Part shown: in pieces, positions 55,682-63,868 of the stretch
How positions within the stretch are numbered: position 1 is the first letter of the stretch
Layout of the letters: every line of letters begins with the position of its first letter
Source of the DNA: Lachnospiraceae bacterium
Lineage (GTDB): Bacteria > Bacillota > Clostridia > Lachnospirales > Lachnospiraceae
Reading direction: 5' to 3'
Length of the DNA stretch: 64,000 bases
NCBI GenBank assembly: GCA_910575255.1
Contig: CAJTEM010000026.1
Coordinates: 18,518 to 82,517 of the forward strand
Program-made: the position numbers and the translations under genes
Notes under the pieces: model-generated
The model's input: the letters and a program-made list of their open reading frames with translations, nothing else
The model's database searches: none
What the model was told of the DNA's origin: nothing

Positions 55682-55710
55682 ATTATACCCTTGCCCTGTC
55701 TGTTTCACAA
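55682..55710 (-). promoter_or_regulatory. Sigma-A-type promoter of the defence operon
   Basis: TTGTGA (55710-55705) and TATAAT (55687-55682) with a 17-base spacer. It leaves a leader of about 120 bases before the SNF2 start. The leader contains a protein-like but startless reading (NDIYVDMTWVIGDTSNSV) that may be a remnant of a small gene. Confidence 0.75.
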
Positions 55711-55751
55711 GTTTTCTCTTCCGTATTCCAAACATTTTCTGCCTTGCTTTT

Positions 55752-55799
55752 ACCATTTCGAGCTGCTTCTCTCCCCGGTTTCCATGGCGTATCCTCCCA
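55752..55799. repeat. Solo end of a family B repeat at the island edge
   Basis: ACCATTTCGAGCTGCTTCTC and then CCCCGGTTTCCATGGCGTA align with the right arm of copy 1 (ACCATTTCCGGCTGCTTCTC; CCTTGGCGTACC). No opposite arm is present. It lies between the defence operon promoter and the rtcB stop. Confidence 0.65.
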
Positions 55800-55810
55800 A
55801 ACCTTGCCCC

Positions 55811-57043
55811 TTATCCTTTCACCACCCCCACCGTCTTCAGCTCCGTCACAACCTCCACCAGATCCTGCTGATTCTGCATGACAGTCCGGATGTCCTTATA
55901 GGCAAACCGGCACTCTTCCGCCACATCCGACTTCTTGTTCTTCCCCAGCACAACTCCCTGCTCCTTCAGGTCGCAGATCACCTGCTCGCAGGTAAATGCC
56001 TCCATGGCGCCTTTGCGGGAATAGGCCCGGCCCGCTCCATGAGAAGAGCTGCAAAAGCTCTCCGGATTGCCCTTTCCCCGGACCACATAGCTGTAGGAAC
56101 CCATGGCGCCGGGAATCACCGCCAGCTCCCCCTCCCGCACCCGGGTGGCTCCCTTGCGGTGAACCCAGACATCCGCATCATAGTGGCGCTCCCATGCCGC
56201 ATAATTGTGATGACAGTTGATCTCCCTGGAAAATTCCACGGTCCGGTTCATAAACTTCCCGATTTTATCCTGCACCACTTCCTTTACCCGCTCCATCATC
56301 CGTTCCCGGTTCTCAAACGCATACTCCATGGCCAGCTTCATCCAGGTAATATACTCCTGCCCTTCCCTGGAATCCACCGGAAGAAATGCCAGCCGGTATT
56401 CATCCTTTACCTGGCTGTACCACATCTGATTCAGCGCACGTGCCTTCTGATGATACTCATCACAGATCCGTTTCCCAAAATGACGGCTGCCGGAATGAAT
56501 CATGAGCCCCAGAAATCCCTTCTGATCCTCCTGAAGTTCAATAAAATGATTGCCTCCGCCCAGAGTCCCCACCTGATAATAAGCATCCTCAATCAACGGA
56601 TATAACTCCTCATTGGTCCGGTAAAGCTCATCCTTATCCTGCGCCCGGTCCAGCACTTCCGATGATTGTCTGGTCTTATGAGAATGATATCCTGCCGGGA
56701 CATTCCGCATAATATCCGAAATCATTGCCTGCACCAGCGTGCCGTTGCCGGTCGTCACCGATCGCAGCTCGCTTACCGGGATATCTGTTGACACAAAATT
56801 CATACCACAGCCAATATCCACCCCCACGGCGTTCGGAATAATCACATCCTTTGTAGCGATCACCCCGCCGATGGGCATCCCTTTCCCGGTGTGGGTATCC
56901 GGCATCAGGCAGACCCATTTATGCAGAAACGGCAGATCCGCCAGATGATATGCCTGCTCCAGACAGCTTTCTTCGATCTGTTCCTGATTCTCCAGCCAGA
57001 CCCGAATCGGTTTCTTCATTCCCTCATGATAGATCACAAACAT
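55811..57043 (-). CDS. rtcB: RtcB-family RNA ligase
   Basis: 410 aa. RtcB joins 2',3'-cyclic-phosphate (or 3'-phosphate) RNA ends to 5'-OH ends using GTP and manganese. Visible: CLMPDTHTGKGMPIGGVIAT, AVGVDIGCGMNFV with the metal-binding Cys, QVGTLGGGNHFIEL, HSGSRHFGK, INCHHNYAAWERHY, VWVHRKGATRV, and the guanylylated His in CSSSHGAGRAYSR. Full length for the shorter bacterial type. AAGGAGGGG lies before the ATG. Monocistronic. Likely involved in tRNA or rRNA repair; its position beside the defence operon may be chance. Confidence 0.95.
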   Translation of the reverse strand: MFVIYHEGMKKPIRVWLENQEQIEESCLEQAYHLADLPFLHKWVCLMPDTHTGKGMPIGGVIATKDVIIPNAVGVDIGCGMNFVSTDIPVSELRSVTTGNGTLVQAMISDIMRNVPAGYHSHKTRQSSEVLDRAQDKDELYRTNEELYPLIEDAYYQVGTLGGGNHFIELQEDQKGFLGLMIHSGSRHFGKRICDEYHQKARALNQMWYSQVKDEYRLAFLPVDSREGQEYITWMKLAMEYAFENRERMMERVKEVVQDKIGKFMNRTVEFSREINCHHNYAAWERHYDADVWVHRKGATRVREGELAVIPGAMGSYSYVVRGKGNPESFCSSSHGAGRAYSRKGAMEAFTCEQVICDLKEQGVVLGKNKKSDVAEECRFAYKDIRTVMQNQQDLVEVVTELKTVGVVKG

Positions 57044-57150
57044 AACTTCCCCTCCTTTTTTGCTGTGAGTCTTTGCAAAAATACCAGTGAACCGATGAAT
57101 CTATCATAGCAGCCTTTGCTTATATGAGCATTTCAAAAAGTATGCGAGCT

Positions 57151-58707
57151 TCAAGAAAAACCGATCATCTCCTCATCCTCCGGCGAATCCCCTGCTGCCG
57201 CAATCTCAGACAGCGGGATCCCCAGCCATCCGCAGATCATCCTCACCCCGTTTGCCTTAGTCGCCTCCCTTGCCACCAGCTGCAGACAATGCTCCTCCCG
57301 AATCCATCGAACCTTATCCCGGAACCGCGGCTCCAGTGCCATTTCCAGTCGATTCTGTTCCTTTTCCTGCCACGGCTTCTTCCCTGGCCGGACAAATGTC
57401 AGCTTATAAAGCATCTCTCCCTTTCGATAGGACAGGATCCGAAAACCGAGTTCCTTTTTTAATGCCTCAATCCGAGACAAAGAGCCGCATTCCAGCCTGT
57501 AATAGTGCTCCCTTTTCCCATTCTCCCATTCCGCATATACATGCGCTCCCCCGGCAAATACCCCTCCGGAAAAAAGCTCCCCCGCTTCCTGACAGATTCT
57601 TCTGGCTGTCTTCACCGGCAATGTGGTTGCCTGGAAAAGAAGAGTTCCCTCTCTCGCCAGAGTCTTAAGCGCCCGTCTCACCCGAGGCGGAATCCGGAAA
57701 ACACCTGGCGCATAGCATCCCCCGCGGCATTCGTCAAATGCCCGTGCCGGCACGGCCCCTGACTCATTGTTCACAGGAATCAGCGTTCCCATAATATCCA
57801 GGAACACTGCCTTCGGCCTTCTGGGAATCCGGAAAATCGGATGCGGGCCAAAAAGTATCTGATTGACATAATCCGCCCTTCCCCCATAAGCCAGATAACA
57901 GGAGCACACCTTCCGGCCGCAGTGAGGCGGCACCCCGCAGCTCCTGTCTTCCTCATACCAGTTTCCTGCCATGGCCCGGGCGATATTGCAGGCTCTCATC
58001 CTCCCGCCGCTTTCCACAAAAAGCCGCTCCCGGCATTGCTCCACCTCCGCCGGCACTGGCAGCAGCTCCTGCCAGAAATACGGATCCAGCTCCAGAAATG
58101 CCCTTGTCTCCGCCTCCGTATAGTCCCGCCTCAGACCATCCATTTTATTGATCCACAGATAAATCTCCTTTGGCAAAAGCGCACGCAGCCTTTGGACAGA
58201 TCCCAGATACTCCGGCGCTCCCACTGCCCCGACGCTCAGAATAACCCCTGCCTCCCACACCTGCCTGCACTTCTGAGCAAAATCCTCCGGGCAGACCATC
58301 TCCGGATGAAAAGTCGCCCAAAGCCGCAGCTTATCCAACCTTCCCCCGGCGCTCCGGTAATATTCCAGGGATTTCTCCAAGGGAAAGCTAAGATTTGTCT
58401 GCGCTCCCACCGCCTCCATTCTCTCTGTCCGGCTGACCGCAGCCAGCCCCTCCCAGTACCAGCGATGAATCAGGGCTTCCCCATAGGGCGCCACCATCAG
58501 CGCCCGGAAGCCCCCCTGCTCCGTTGCCAATGCCTGTGAGTTCTCCCCTCCCATCCGATCTGTAAGGCTTTCCACCAAACGGAACCACTCCCTCTTATCC
58601 CGCTCCAACTCCCTTTCAGAACTCCGATGTTTGGAAAACGGACAATAGCTGCAGTGATAATTACAGCTTTTCAGACTTCCCCGGTATAAAACCTCCCCCT
58701 GGCTCAT
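57151..58707 (-). CDS. STM4011-type radical SAM protein fused to a HAD hydrolase
   Basis: 518 aa. The N-terminal radical SAM domain has the cluster motif SCNYHCSYCPFSK (Cys 15, 19, 22) and continues through LWATFHPEM and LWINKMDGLR to a Cys-rich end (CGVPPHCGRKVCSCY). From ~300 a HAD-type phosphohydrolase follows: motif I AVFLDIMGTLIP, then FQATTLPVKTA, and a Cof-like end AAAGDSPEDEEMIGFS. STM4011 homologues usually end after the radical SAM part, so this is a fusion. GGGAGG lies six bases before the ATG, and the gene overlaps the STM4012-type gene by 47 bases. Reaction unknown. Confidence 0.88.
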   Translation of the reverse strand: MSQGEVLYRGSLKSCNYHCSYCPFSKHRSSERELERDKREWFRLVESLTDRMGGENSQALATEQGGFRALMVAPYGEALIHRWYWEGLAAVSRTERMEAVGAQTNLSFPLEKSLEYYRSAGGRLDKLRLWATFHPEMVCPEDFAQKCRQVWEAGVILSVGAVGAPEYLGSVQRLRALLPKEIYLWINKMDGLRRDYTEAETRAFLELDPYFWQELLPVPAEVEQCRERLFVESGGRMRACNIARAMAGNWYEEDRSCGVPPHCGRKVCSCYLAYGGRADYVNQILFGPHPIFRIPRRPKAVFLDIMGTLIPVNNESGAVPARAFDECRGGCYAPGVFRIPPRVRRALKTLAREGTLLFQATTLPVKTARRICQEAGELFSGGVFAGGAHVYAEWENGKREHYYRLECGSLSRIEALKKELGFRILSYRKGEMLYKLTFVRPGKKPWQEKEQNRLEMALEPRFRDKVRWIREEHCLQLVAREATKANGVRMICGWLGIPLSEIAAAGDSPEDEEMIGFS

Positions 58708-60055
58708 AGACCGCCTCCCATTCCTTCATTTTTCCCCATACCGCTTCAGAGACCAGCATAGGGCCTAAGTAATCCGAAAGCCCCATCCCCTCCTCTGTCA
58801 GAGTCAGAAAACACTCCGGTTTTCCATTCGTCCATCCTTCCTCATGCTGTTCCTGCACGATACCGGCACTCTCCTCCAGCCATCCTGCGCTCATCCAATC
58901 CCGCAGCGCCGGAAAATCCTCCCAAACCGAAGAATGAAACAAAGCTTCATACCTTCCCGGTGCGATCCCCGGCCGGATCAACAGATGGCGAATCACATAC
59001 CGCCGTCTCATCTCCTCCTCAGACAGCAACATCCCATGAGACACCTGTAAAAAATCATCCCTGGTCTCAAAGTCCCTGATCTGCGCCAGGCAGGTCTCCT
59101 GCGTCACCGCATAAGGCGTACAGAAATGAAGCGATCCCATATAACTCCTCCCGCCGCACCCCAAAGCCAGCGACGTTCCAAAGCCACACTCTGAAAATGG
59201 TCTTTTCCCGCCTTGCCTCCCATTCCTTTTCACCCGCACAAACCGCCGCATGGAATCCTGCCGGAACCCCTCCGATCGCAGATACTCAGACATTTCCCGA
59301 TACTGCAGATAAGCATACTCCGGATCCGGCACCACCCCTTCCCGCACAAGCCCCGCCCCATGCTTCACATAGAGCGGATACAAGAAAATCTCATCCACGC
59401 CAAAGCCAGCCGCTTCCTTCAGGGATACCTGCAGAGAATCCACGGTCTGTCCCGGGATTCCATAGATAAAGTCCACATTCACACAGGAAAATCCCACCGA
59501 CATCAGCATTTGCAGCGCCTCCCTGGCCCGCTTTGCCCGGTGTCCCCGCCTCAGTGTCCTCAGCTCCTCATCAGAAAAACTCTGAATCCCCATGCTCACC
59601 CGGGAAACCCCCTCACGTTTCAAAAGCTCCAGCTTTCCCCGGTTTGTCTGATTCGGCGCGGTCTCAATCCCGATCTCTGCCCTCTCCTCCAGAACAAAAC
59701 AATCCTTCACCAGGGCAAACATCCGTCCCAGCTGCTTTTCTGACAGCAAAAGCGGCGTCCCGCCCCCAATGGTAAATTCTGAAAATTCTGACCCATAAGG
59801 CTTTAACAGCTTACCATACTGCCGGCTCTGGCGTTCCACCGCGTCCAGATACCGCTCCATGTCCTCCCCGCTCTGCCCTGTGACCGAAAACAGGTTGCAA
59901 TACCCGCATTTTCCCTGACAAAACGGAACATGCAGGTAGAGCCCATGGCTCTTTCCCGCCAAAAGCTCCACATATTCCTGAAGATCCACACCCTCTAAAG
60001 GCCGATAGGCCGTCTTGTGAGGATAGCTATACATATACTGCACATAAGGATTCAT
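58661..60055 (-). CDS. STM4012-type radical SAM protein (HemN-like)
   Basis: 464 aa. YVQYMYSYPHKTAYRPL at the N-terminus is the family signature, followed by LYLHVPFCQGKCGYCNLFSV with the [4Fe-4S] Cys triad near residue 50, FTIGGGTPLLL, RVSMGIQSFSDEELRTLRRG and VDFIYGIPGQTVDSLQVSLK, as in coproporphyrinogen dehydrogenases. It is not a heme enzyme by context: it always travels with STM4011/4013/4014/4015-like genes. ATG 60055 has GGAGG eight bases upstream; the frame is open to 60124. Substrate unknown. Confidence 0.9.
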   Translation of the reverse strand: MNPYVQYMYSYPHKTAYRPLEGVDLQEYVELLAGKSHGLYLHVPFCQGKCGYCNLFSVTGQSGEDMERYLDAVERQSRQYGKLLKPYGSEFSEFTIGGGTPLLLSEKQLGRMFALVKDCFVLEERAEIGIETAPNQTNRGKLELLKREGVSRVSMGIQSFSDEELRTLRRGHRAKRAREALQMLMSVGFSCVNVDFIYGIPGQTVDSLQVSLKEAAGFGVDEIFLYPLYVKHGAGLVREGVVPDPEYAYLQYREMSEYLRSEGFRQDSMRRFVRVKRNGRQGGKRPFSECGFGTSLALGCGGRSYMGSLHFCTPYAVTQETCLAQIRDFETRDDFLQVSHGMLLSEEEMRRRYVIRHLLIRPGIAPGRYEALFHSSVWEDFPALRDWMSAGWLEESAGIVQEQHEEGWTNGKPECFLTLTEEGMGLSDYLGPMLVSEAVWGKMKEWEAVYEPGGGFIPGKSEKL

Positions 60056-60098
60056 AAACCAAACCTCCGAAAACCGCACCGCATTGCTTTCTTCTCCT

Positions 60099-61010
60099 TC
60101 AAGTGAAAGATCTTCCTGGCTCATTGCCCGCGGAAATAAAAAAATGTTTGTAAGGAACCGTATTCACGACCGGATGATTAATCCCATGAAACAGACATCC
60201 ATCCTCCCCATAGCACGTCCCATGATCCGAACAACAGATCACAAAGCCACCGCCCCGAATCTCCTTCCAGCCATCCAGCAGCCGTCCCATCTGCCCGTCC
60301 ACATACCGAAGCGCCGCCTTATGGCTCTCCAGACTGTCATGTTCGGCTCCGTCCAGATAAAAATAGTTAGGATAATGGATGGCATCCACATTGAGATAAA
60401 GAAAGATCCGCTTCTCCGGCTCTGCCAGAGCTATTTTCCTCAATAGAAAATCCACCTGATTGGCAGTACTCTCCTTCACCGGACAGGCAAAAGACGGATT
60501 CCAGTAGCTTTTCTGAAAATACCCCGGAAACACCCTGCCCAAGTCCGAGCGCTTGTCAAAAAAGGCCACACCTCCCACACACCAGGTATCATAGCCAACA
60601 TTTTCCAGCCCCTCCATAATCGTGCTGCCCGAGAATCCAAACGCTCCCTCAGGAACCTTCTTTCCCATACCGATCTGCTTCGGGAAAAATAACATCTCCC
60701 GTTCCGCCAGATTCCTCGCCTCAAAAGCACAGGGCAGAAACCCGGCAAATATGGCATGATGGGACGGATAGGTGAAATTCCCCGGCGCCTGGCGTTTTTC
60801 CCAGGAACCATACCGGCCAAGCACCGGCGTATTCCCCGCTGCCTCCTCACAGACAGCCGCATCATATCTCAAAGTATCCAGACAAATCAATAAAATATCC
60901 TGTGTCCCCACTACCTGCTTCATGTCCACGGAAGGCTTCCTCCGCCCTTCCGCAGACGAAAACAGCCGGAAAGGAACCTCCCCGGCCATCTCCTGATCTC
61001 TATGTCCCAT
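60099..61010 (-). CDS. STM4013-type sulfatase/phosphatase-like hydrolase
   Basis: 303 aa of the alkaline-phosphatase superfamily: DILLICLDTLRYDAA (the Asp and Thr that hold metal and nucleophile), APGNFTYPSHHAIFAGFLP, FLYLNVDAIHYPNYFY, and CCSDHGTCYGEDG with the distal Asp-His metal ligands. Matches the STM4013/SEN3800 group. ATG 61010 has GGAGGG seven bases upstream; MKQ at 60923 is an internal alternative with a worse site. Separated by 43 bases from the STM4012-type gene. Probably removes a phosphate or sulfate group from the cluster's product or cofactor. Confidence 0.88.
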   Translation of the reverse strand: MGHRDQEMAGEVPFRLFSSAEGRRKPSVDMKQVVGTQDILLICLDTLRYDAAVCEEAAGNTPVLGRYGSWEKRQAPGNFTYPSHHAIFAGFLPCAFEARNLAEREMLFFPKQIGMGKKVPEGAFGFSGSTIMEGLENVGYDTWCVGGVAFFDKRSDLGRVFPGYFQKSYWNPSFACPVKESTANQVDFLLRKIALAEPEKRIFLYLNVDAIHYPNYFYLDGAEHDSLESHKAALRYVDGQMGRLLDGWKEIRGGGFVICCSDHGTCYGEDGCLFHGINHPVVNTVPYKHFFISAGNEPGRSFT

Positions 61011-61133
61011 GCTGCTGCCCTCCTCTTATTCTCTCCGGTACTGCATCATCTGTCTTCCAACATCAATGCCCTCACCGGCACACATACCTATCCCTTGCCC
61101 GTCACCTGCTGCCGGCAGATCCTATTCTCACCA

Positions 61134-62222
61134 TTATCTCTCCCTGCCGCATGCCTGTCTCATCATCTCCGCCTGCCGCCGGTAGATCCCATTCTCTCCG
61201 TAAATATCCTGATAGATCAAATCCCCCTGGGCATTCATCTCAATAATCCTGGGTCTTAAGCTTCCCCGCTCCAGCAAAATATCAATGCCCGCACTCCGCA
61301 GTCCCGGAAAACATCCCGCTGCATTCCTGCATAACTCTTCCAGCTCACCCAACACCTTCTCCGGAAGCCCCAGCATTCCCAGCTCCAGCGGATGATTATT
61401 CAAATGCAGATTCGTAATCGGTCCTTTGGAGAGCCTGGCCAGACAGAAGTCCATCCTGCCATCCTGCACCACCGCCCGCAGGTCATAAGAAAATCCCCGA
61501 TACTCTGCCTTGGCATACCATCGCTCCACAATACATCCCAGCCTCAGAAGCTTTCCTGCCATAGAAAGCACCTGCCTGGAATCTGTGATTCTCTGCAACC
61601 GTTTCGTATTGACCAGACCTTCATCCAGGCCATCCCCTTCCTCGCCTGATCTCTCTCTGGCACAGGTATACAAGATCATCTTCCCGGTCAAGGGCTGCCA
61701 TCGGAACGCCGCCACACCGGCTGCCCCGGAACCGCAAACCGGTTTGATAAACACCTGATATGTCCGGCGCGCCCTCATGACCTCCAGCAGCTGAGCCACA
61801 TCGCCAATCAGCTCTGCTCCCGGCAGTCGTTCTCTCACATCGTCTCGCCCTCTGCCTTCCGGCCGGATTTCTTCTGACACCGCCAGTCCGGCCTTCACGA
61901 GCGTCTCCTTACACACCTTCTTATCCAGCAGCGCCATAATCGCTCTTGGCTCATTCAAAAACTCCACATCCCGGAACCGCGCCAGCTTCTGGATCTCTCT
62001 CAGCTGCCTTTGATAACCTCCAACCAGATCTCCCAGCCGCTCCAGCGAACAGTTATCCCATACCGGCGGGTCGATCTTCAGGAAAATCTTCCCCTCTGGA
62101 AAATCCTCCCTCCACCGATCCCAATCTAAAAACAGGACATGCAGCCCGGCCTCCCGCGCTGCACGCCCCAGATAATGAGTCCGCTTCGTATCCGGCTTCC
62201 CCAGAACCACTGCCTGTCTCAT
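61134..62222 (-). CDS. STM4014-type ATP-grasp protein
   Basis: 362 aa. QAVVLGKPDTKRTHYLGRAA and FLNEPRAIMALLDKKVCKET at the N-terminus, VFIKPVCGSGAAGVAAFRW (nucleotide-binding loop), DLRAVVQDGRMDFCLARLSK, and a metal-binding end SAGIDILLE..IIEMNAQGDLI mark an ATP-grasp fold, as in RimK or glutathione-synthetase-like ligases. Its ATG overlaps the STM4015-type stop (ATGA). The family forms an amide or peptide-like bond; here possibly onto the STM4015-type protein or a small molecule, by inference. Confidence 0.88.
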   Translation of the reverse strand: MRQAVVLGKPDTKRTHYLGRAAREAGLHVLFLDWDRWREDFPEGKIFLKIDPPVWDNCSLERLGDLVGGYQRQLREIQKLARFRDVEFLNEPRAIMALLDKKVCKETLVKAGLAVSEEIRPEGRGRDDVRERLPGAELIGDVAQLLEVMRARRTYQVFIKPVCGSGAAGVAAFRWQPLTGKMILYTCARERSGEEGDGLDEGLVNTKRLQRITDSRQVLSMAGKLLRLGCIVERWYAKAEYRGFSYDLRAVVQDGRMDFCLARLSKGPITNLHLNNHPLELGMLGLPEKVLGELEELCRNAAGCFPGLRSAGIDILLERGSLRPRIIEMNAQGDLIYQDIYGENGIYRRQAEMMRQACGRER

Positions 62223-63073
62223 TCTGTCAGCATGGCATACATATAAGTCTCGCCACGATAACTGCTCGGTTTATTCCTGTCAGAAGCATCCACCTCAAGG
62301 GATAGCTCCCGAAGCTGCTTCTCCATCTTCTCTGTCATAAAATGATAATGAACATCCAGCTTCTTAATGTTGCCATATTGAGGGAGCTTCTCTAAGAGCA
62401 GTTTTCCCCCCTTGTCTGACAGCGTCCCGCAGGACAAATCCAGCGTGTGGATCTGCCCCATGAACTTGCTCTCCAGTACTGCCTCTGTCAGTTCGTCCTG
62501 AATCTCACTGTCCACAATCCCCAGATACTCCAGCTCAGGAAAGTCCGCATTTTCCAGGAATCTGCGAATGGTATCCGCATTTCCGTCAAAACCGTAATTG
62601 TCACTGCCAATATAGAGCAGCAGCTTTTTCAGCTTTGGAAGCCTTGCCCTCTCAATCTCCTCAATAATCTCTGTCGGAAGCCCGCCGCAGATAATCGTCA
62701 GCGCTTCCAGATTCTCATGAATGATCTCTCCCAATCCCAGTTCTGTGCTTCCCTTGATGGTCAGCTCCTTTAAGTCCGGCAGCGCTGCCCACAGCTTGCC
62801 ATAATTCCCCTGCATAATCCAGGAGACCTCGCACTCCTCAAAATCCATATCTCCGATAAACAGCTTCTCGATATGGGAGAATCGCTCCGCATTCTCCACG
62901 ATCCCGTCAATAATCGGCTGACAGTCGTCCTCATACGCACTGCCCCAGCTTCCGATCGTCAGATCCGTCACACCCGCAAACTCCGGATCCGCCAGGATCT
63001 CCTCCACCATAACAGACGGTCCCTTCCCCTCCTCATACTCTTCATAATCATATGCATACCTTTTCGCCATCAT
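62219..63073 (-). CDS. STM4015-type leucine-rich-repeat-like protein
   Basis: 284 aa. Repeating L..L.I segments (VTDLTIGSWGSAYED, HIEKLFIGDMDFEECEVSW, LKELTIKGSTELGLGEI, LEALTIICGGLP, LKKLLLYIGSDNYGF, LEYLGIVDSEIQDEL, IHTLDLSCGTLSDKG) give an LRR-like solenoid; no enzyme motif is seen. The family always accompanies STM4011-4014. ATG 63073 has GAGGG eight bases upstream and avoids the 26-base overlap with the preceding gene that the longest frame (63133) would create. Scaffold, carrier or substrate of the cluster; unknown. Confidence 0.87.
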   Translation of the reverse strand: MMAKRYAYDYEEYEEGKGPSVMVEEILADPEFAGVTDLTIGSWGSAYEDDCQPIIDGIVENAERFSHIEKLFIGDMDFEECEVSWIMQGNYGKLWAALPDLKELTIKGSTELGLGEIIHENLEALTIICGGLPTEIIEEIERARLPKLKKLLLYIGSDNYGFDGNADTIRRFLENADFPELEYLGIVDSEIQDELTEAVLESKFMGQIHTLDLSCGTLSDKGGKLLLEKLPQYGNIKKLDVHYHFMTEKMEKQLRELSLEVDASDRNKPSSYRGETYMYAMLTE

Positions 63074-63107
63074 ATGCCGAACCCTCTCTTTCCTTCTGAC
63101 CTGCCAT

Positions 63108-63746
63108 CTACAGCTTCGAATACCCATACGCATTCACCAGCGCATCCAGTTTCTGTCCCTGCCTGCACAGCGGACACTCCCGATAATCATAATCGGCATA
63201 ATCCGGCACATCCTTCTTCCCGAACACCGCATGCACCGGCACGCCTCCAACCTCGTGAACTGCGCTGAAAATCGCAGAAACCCCCTGCAATTTCCCGCCA
63301 TAATACTGAACACTCTCAATGGCCTTCATCACTGAGAAGCCTGTCGTCACCGTGGCCATCAGGATAATCACATGCTTGTCCTTAATCATCGGCGCCGTAT
63401 TATCCCGAAAAATGATCTGGCTGTTGTTGTTAAACTCCGGACGTACAATGTAGATCGTCTTATGCATATTCTTGGAAAGAACGCCGCTTCTGGTCAGCTC
63501 CTCCGACAGAAACGCGCCAATGACCTCCGTGCCCTCCATACAGACAATCGTATCCACCACCATCCCGTACAGATACGTCCCCATCATCCCCTTCGCCACA
63601 TCCTGCGCCTCACTGGCCCTGGTCTTCATAGTCGTCATATCCAGATAATAATTGATATGAGAATGATTTGTCGCAAAATGTCCCGGCGTCACCTTTAAAG
63701 CCGCATTCGTCCCTGCCGTGTGAATCTTCGTATACCTGGTCTCCAT
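63108..63746 (-). CDS. Orotate phosphoribosyltransferase-like protein
   Basis: 212 aa type I phosphoribosyltransferase. The PRPP-binding stretch reads KHVIILMATVTTGFSVMKAI: the TTG.S loop is present, but the usual acidic pair before it (typically VDDV) is LMAT here, so catalysis on the standard substrate is uncertain. The C-terminus has CPLCRQGQKLDALVNAYGYS, a possible metal-binding CxxC. AAGGGGG lies six bases before the ATG, with a promoter at 63795-63823. It is 34 bases upstream of the STM4015-type gene and is probably co-transcribed with the cluster. Confidence 0.75.
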   Translation of the reverse strand: METRYTKIHTAGTNAALKVTPGHFATNHSHINYYLDMTTMKTRASEAQDVAKGMMGTYLYGMVVDTIVCMEGTEVIGAFLSEELTRSGVLSKNMHKTIYIVRPEFNNNSQIIFRDNTAPMIKDKHVIILMATVTTGFSVMKAIESVQYYGGKLQGVSAIFSAVHEVGGVPVHAVFGKKDVPDYADYDYRECPLCRQGQKLDALVNAYGYSKL

Positions 63747-63794
63747 AATAGTCCCCCTTTCCGAAAACCTGCTCTGTTTTTTCTGTTATTTCTA

Positions 63795-63823
63795 ATTATA
63801 CAGAAAACAGGAAAAATATACAA
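63795..63823 (-). promoter_or_regulatory. Sigma-A-type promoter of the STM401x operon
   Basis: TTGTAT (63823-63818) and TATAAT (63800-63795), 17-base spacer, about 50 bases before the phosphoribosyltransferase ATG. This is the only clear promoter I see upstream of the six-gene run. Confidence 0.72.
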
Positions 63824-63868
63824 GCAAAATACCCGATCAAAATTTTAGTTTCTTTTCACGGAGGGAAC

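Noticed and set aside
58661..60055. HemN/HemW heme biosynthesis enzyme
   Set aside because: The radical SAM core is similar, but the N-terminal YSYPHKTAYR signature and the STM4011/4013/4014/4015 neighbours fit the STM4012 group.
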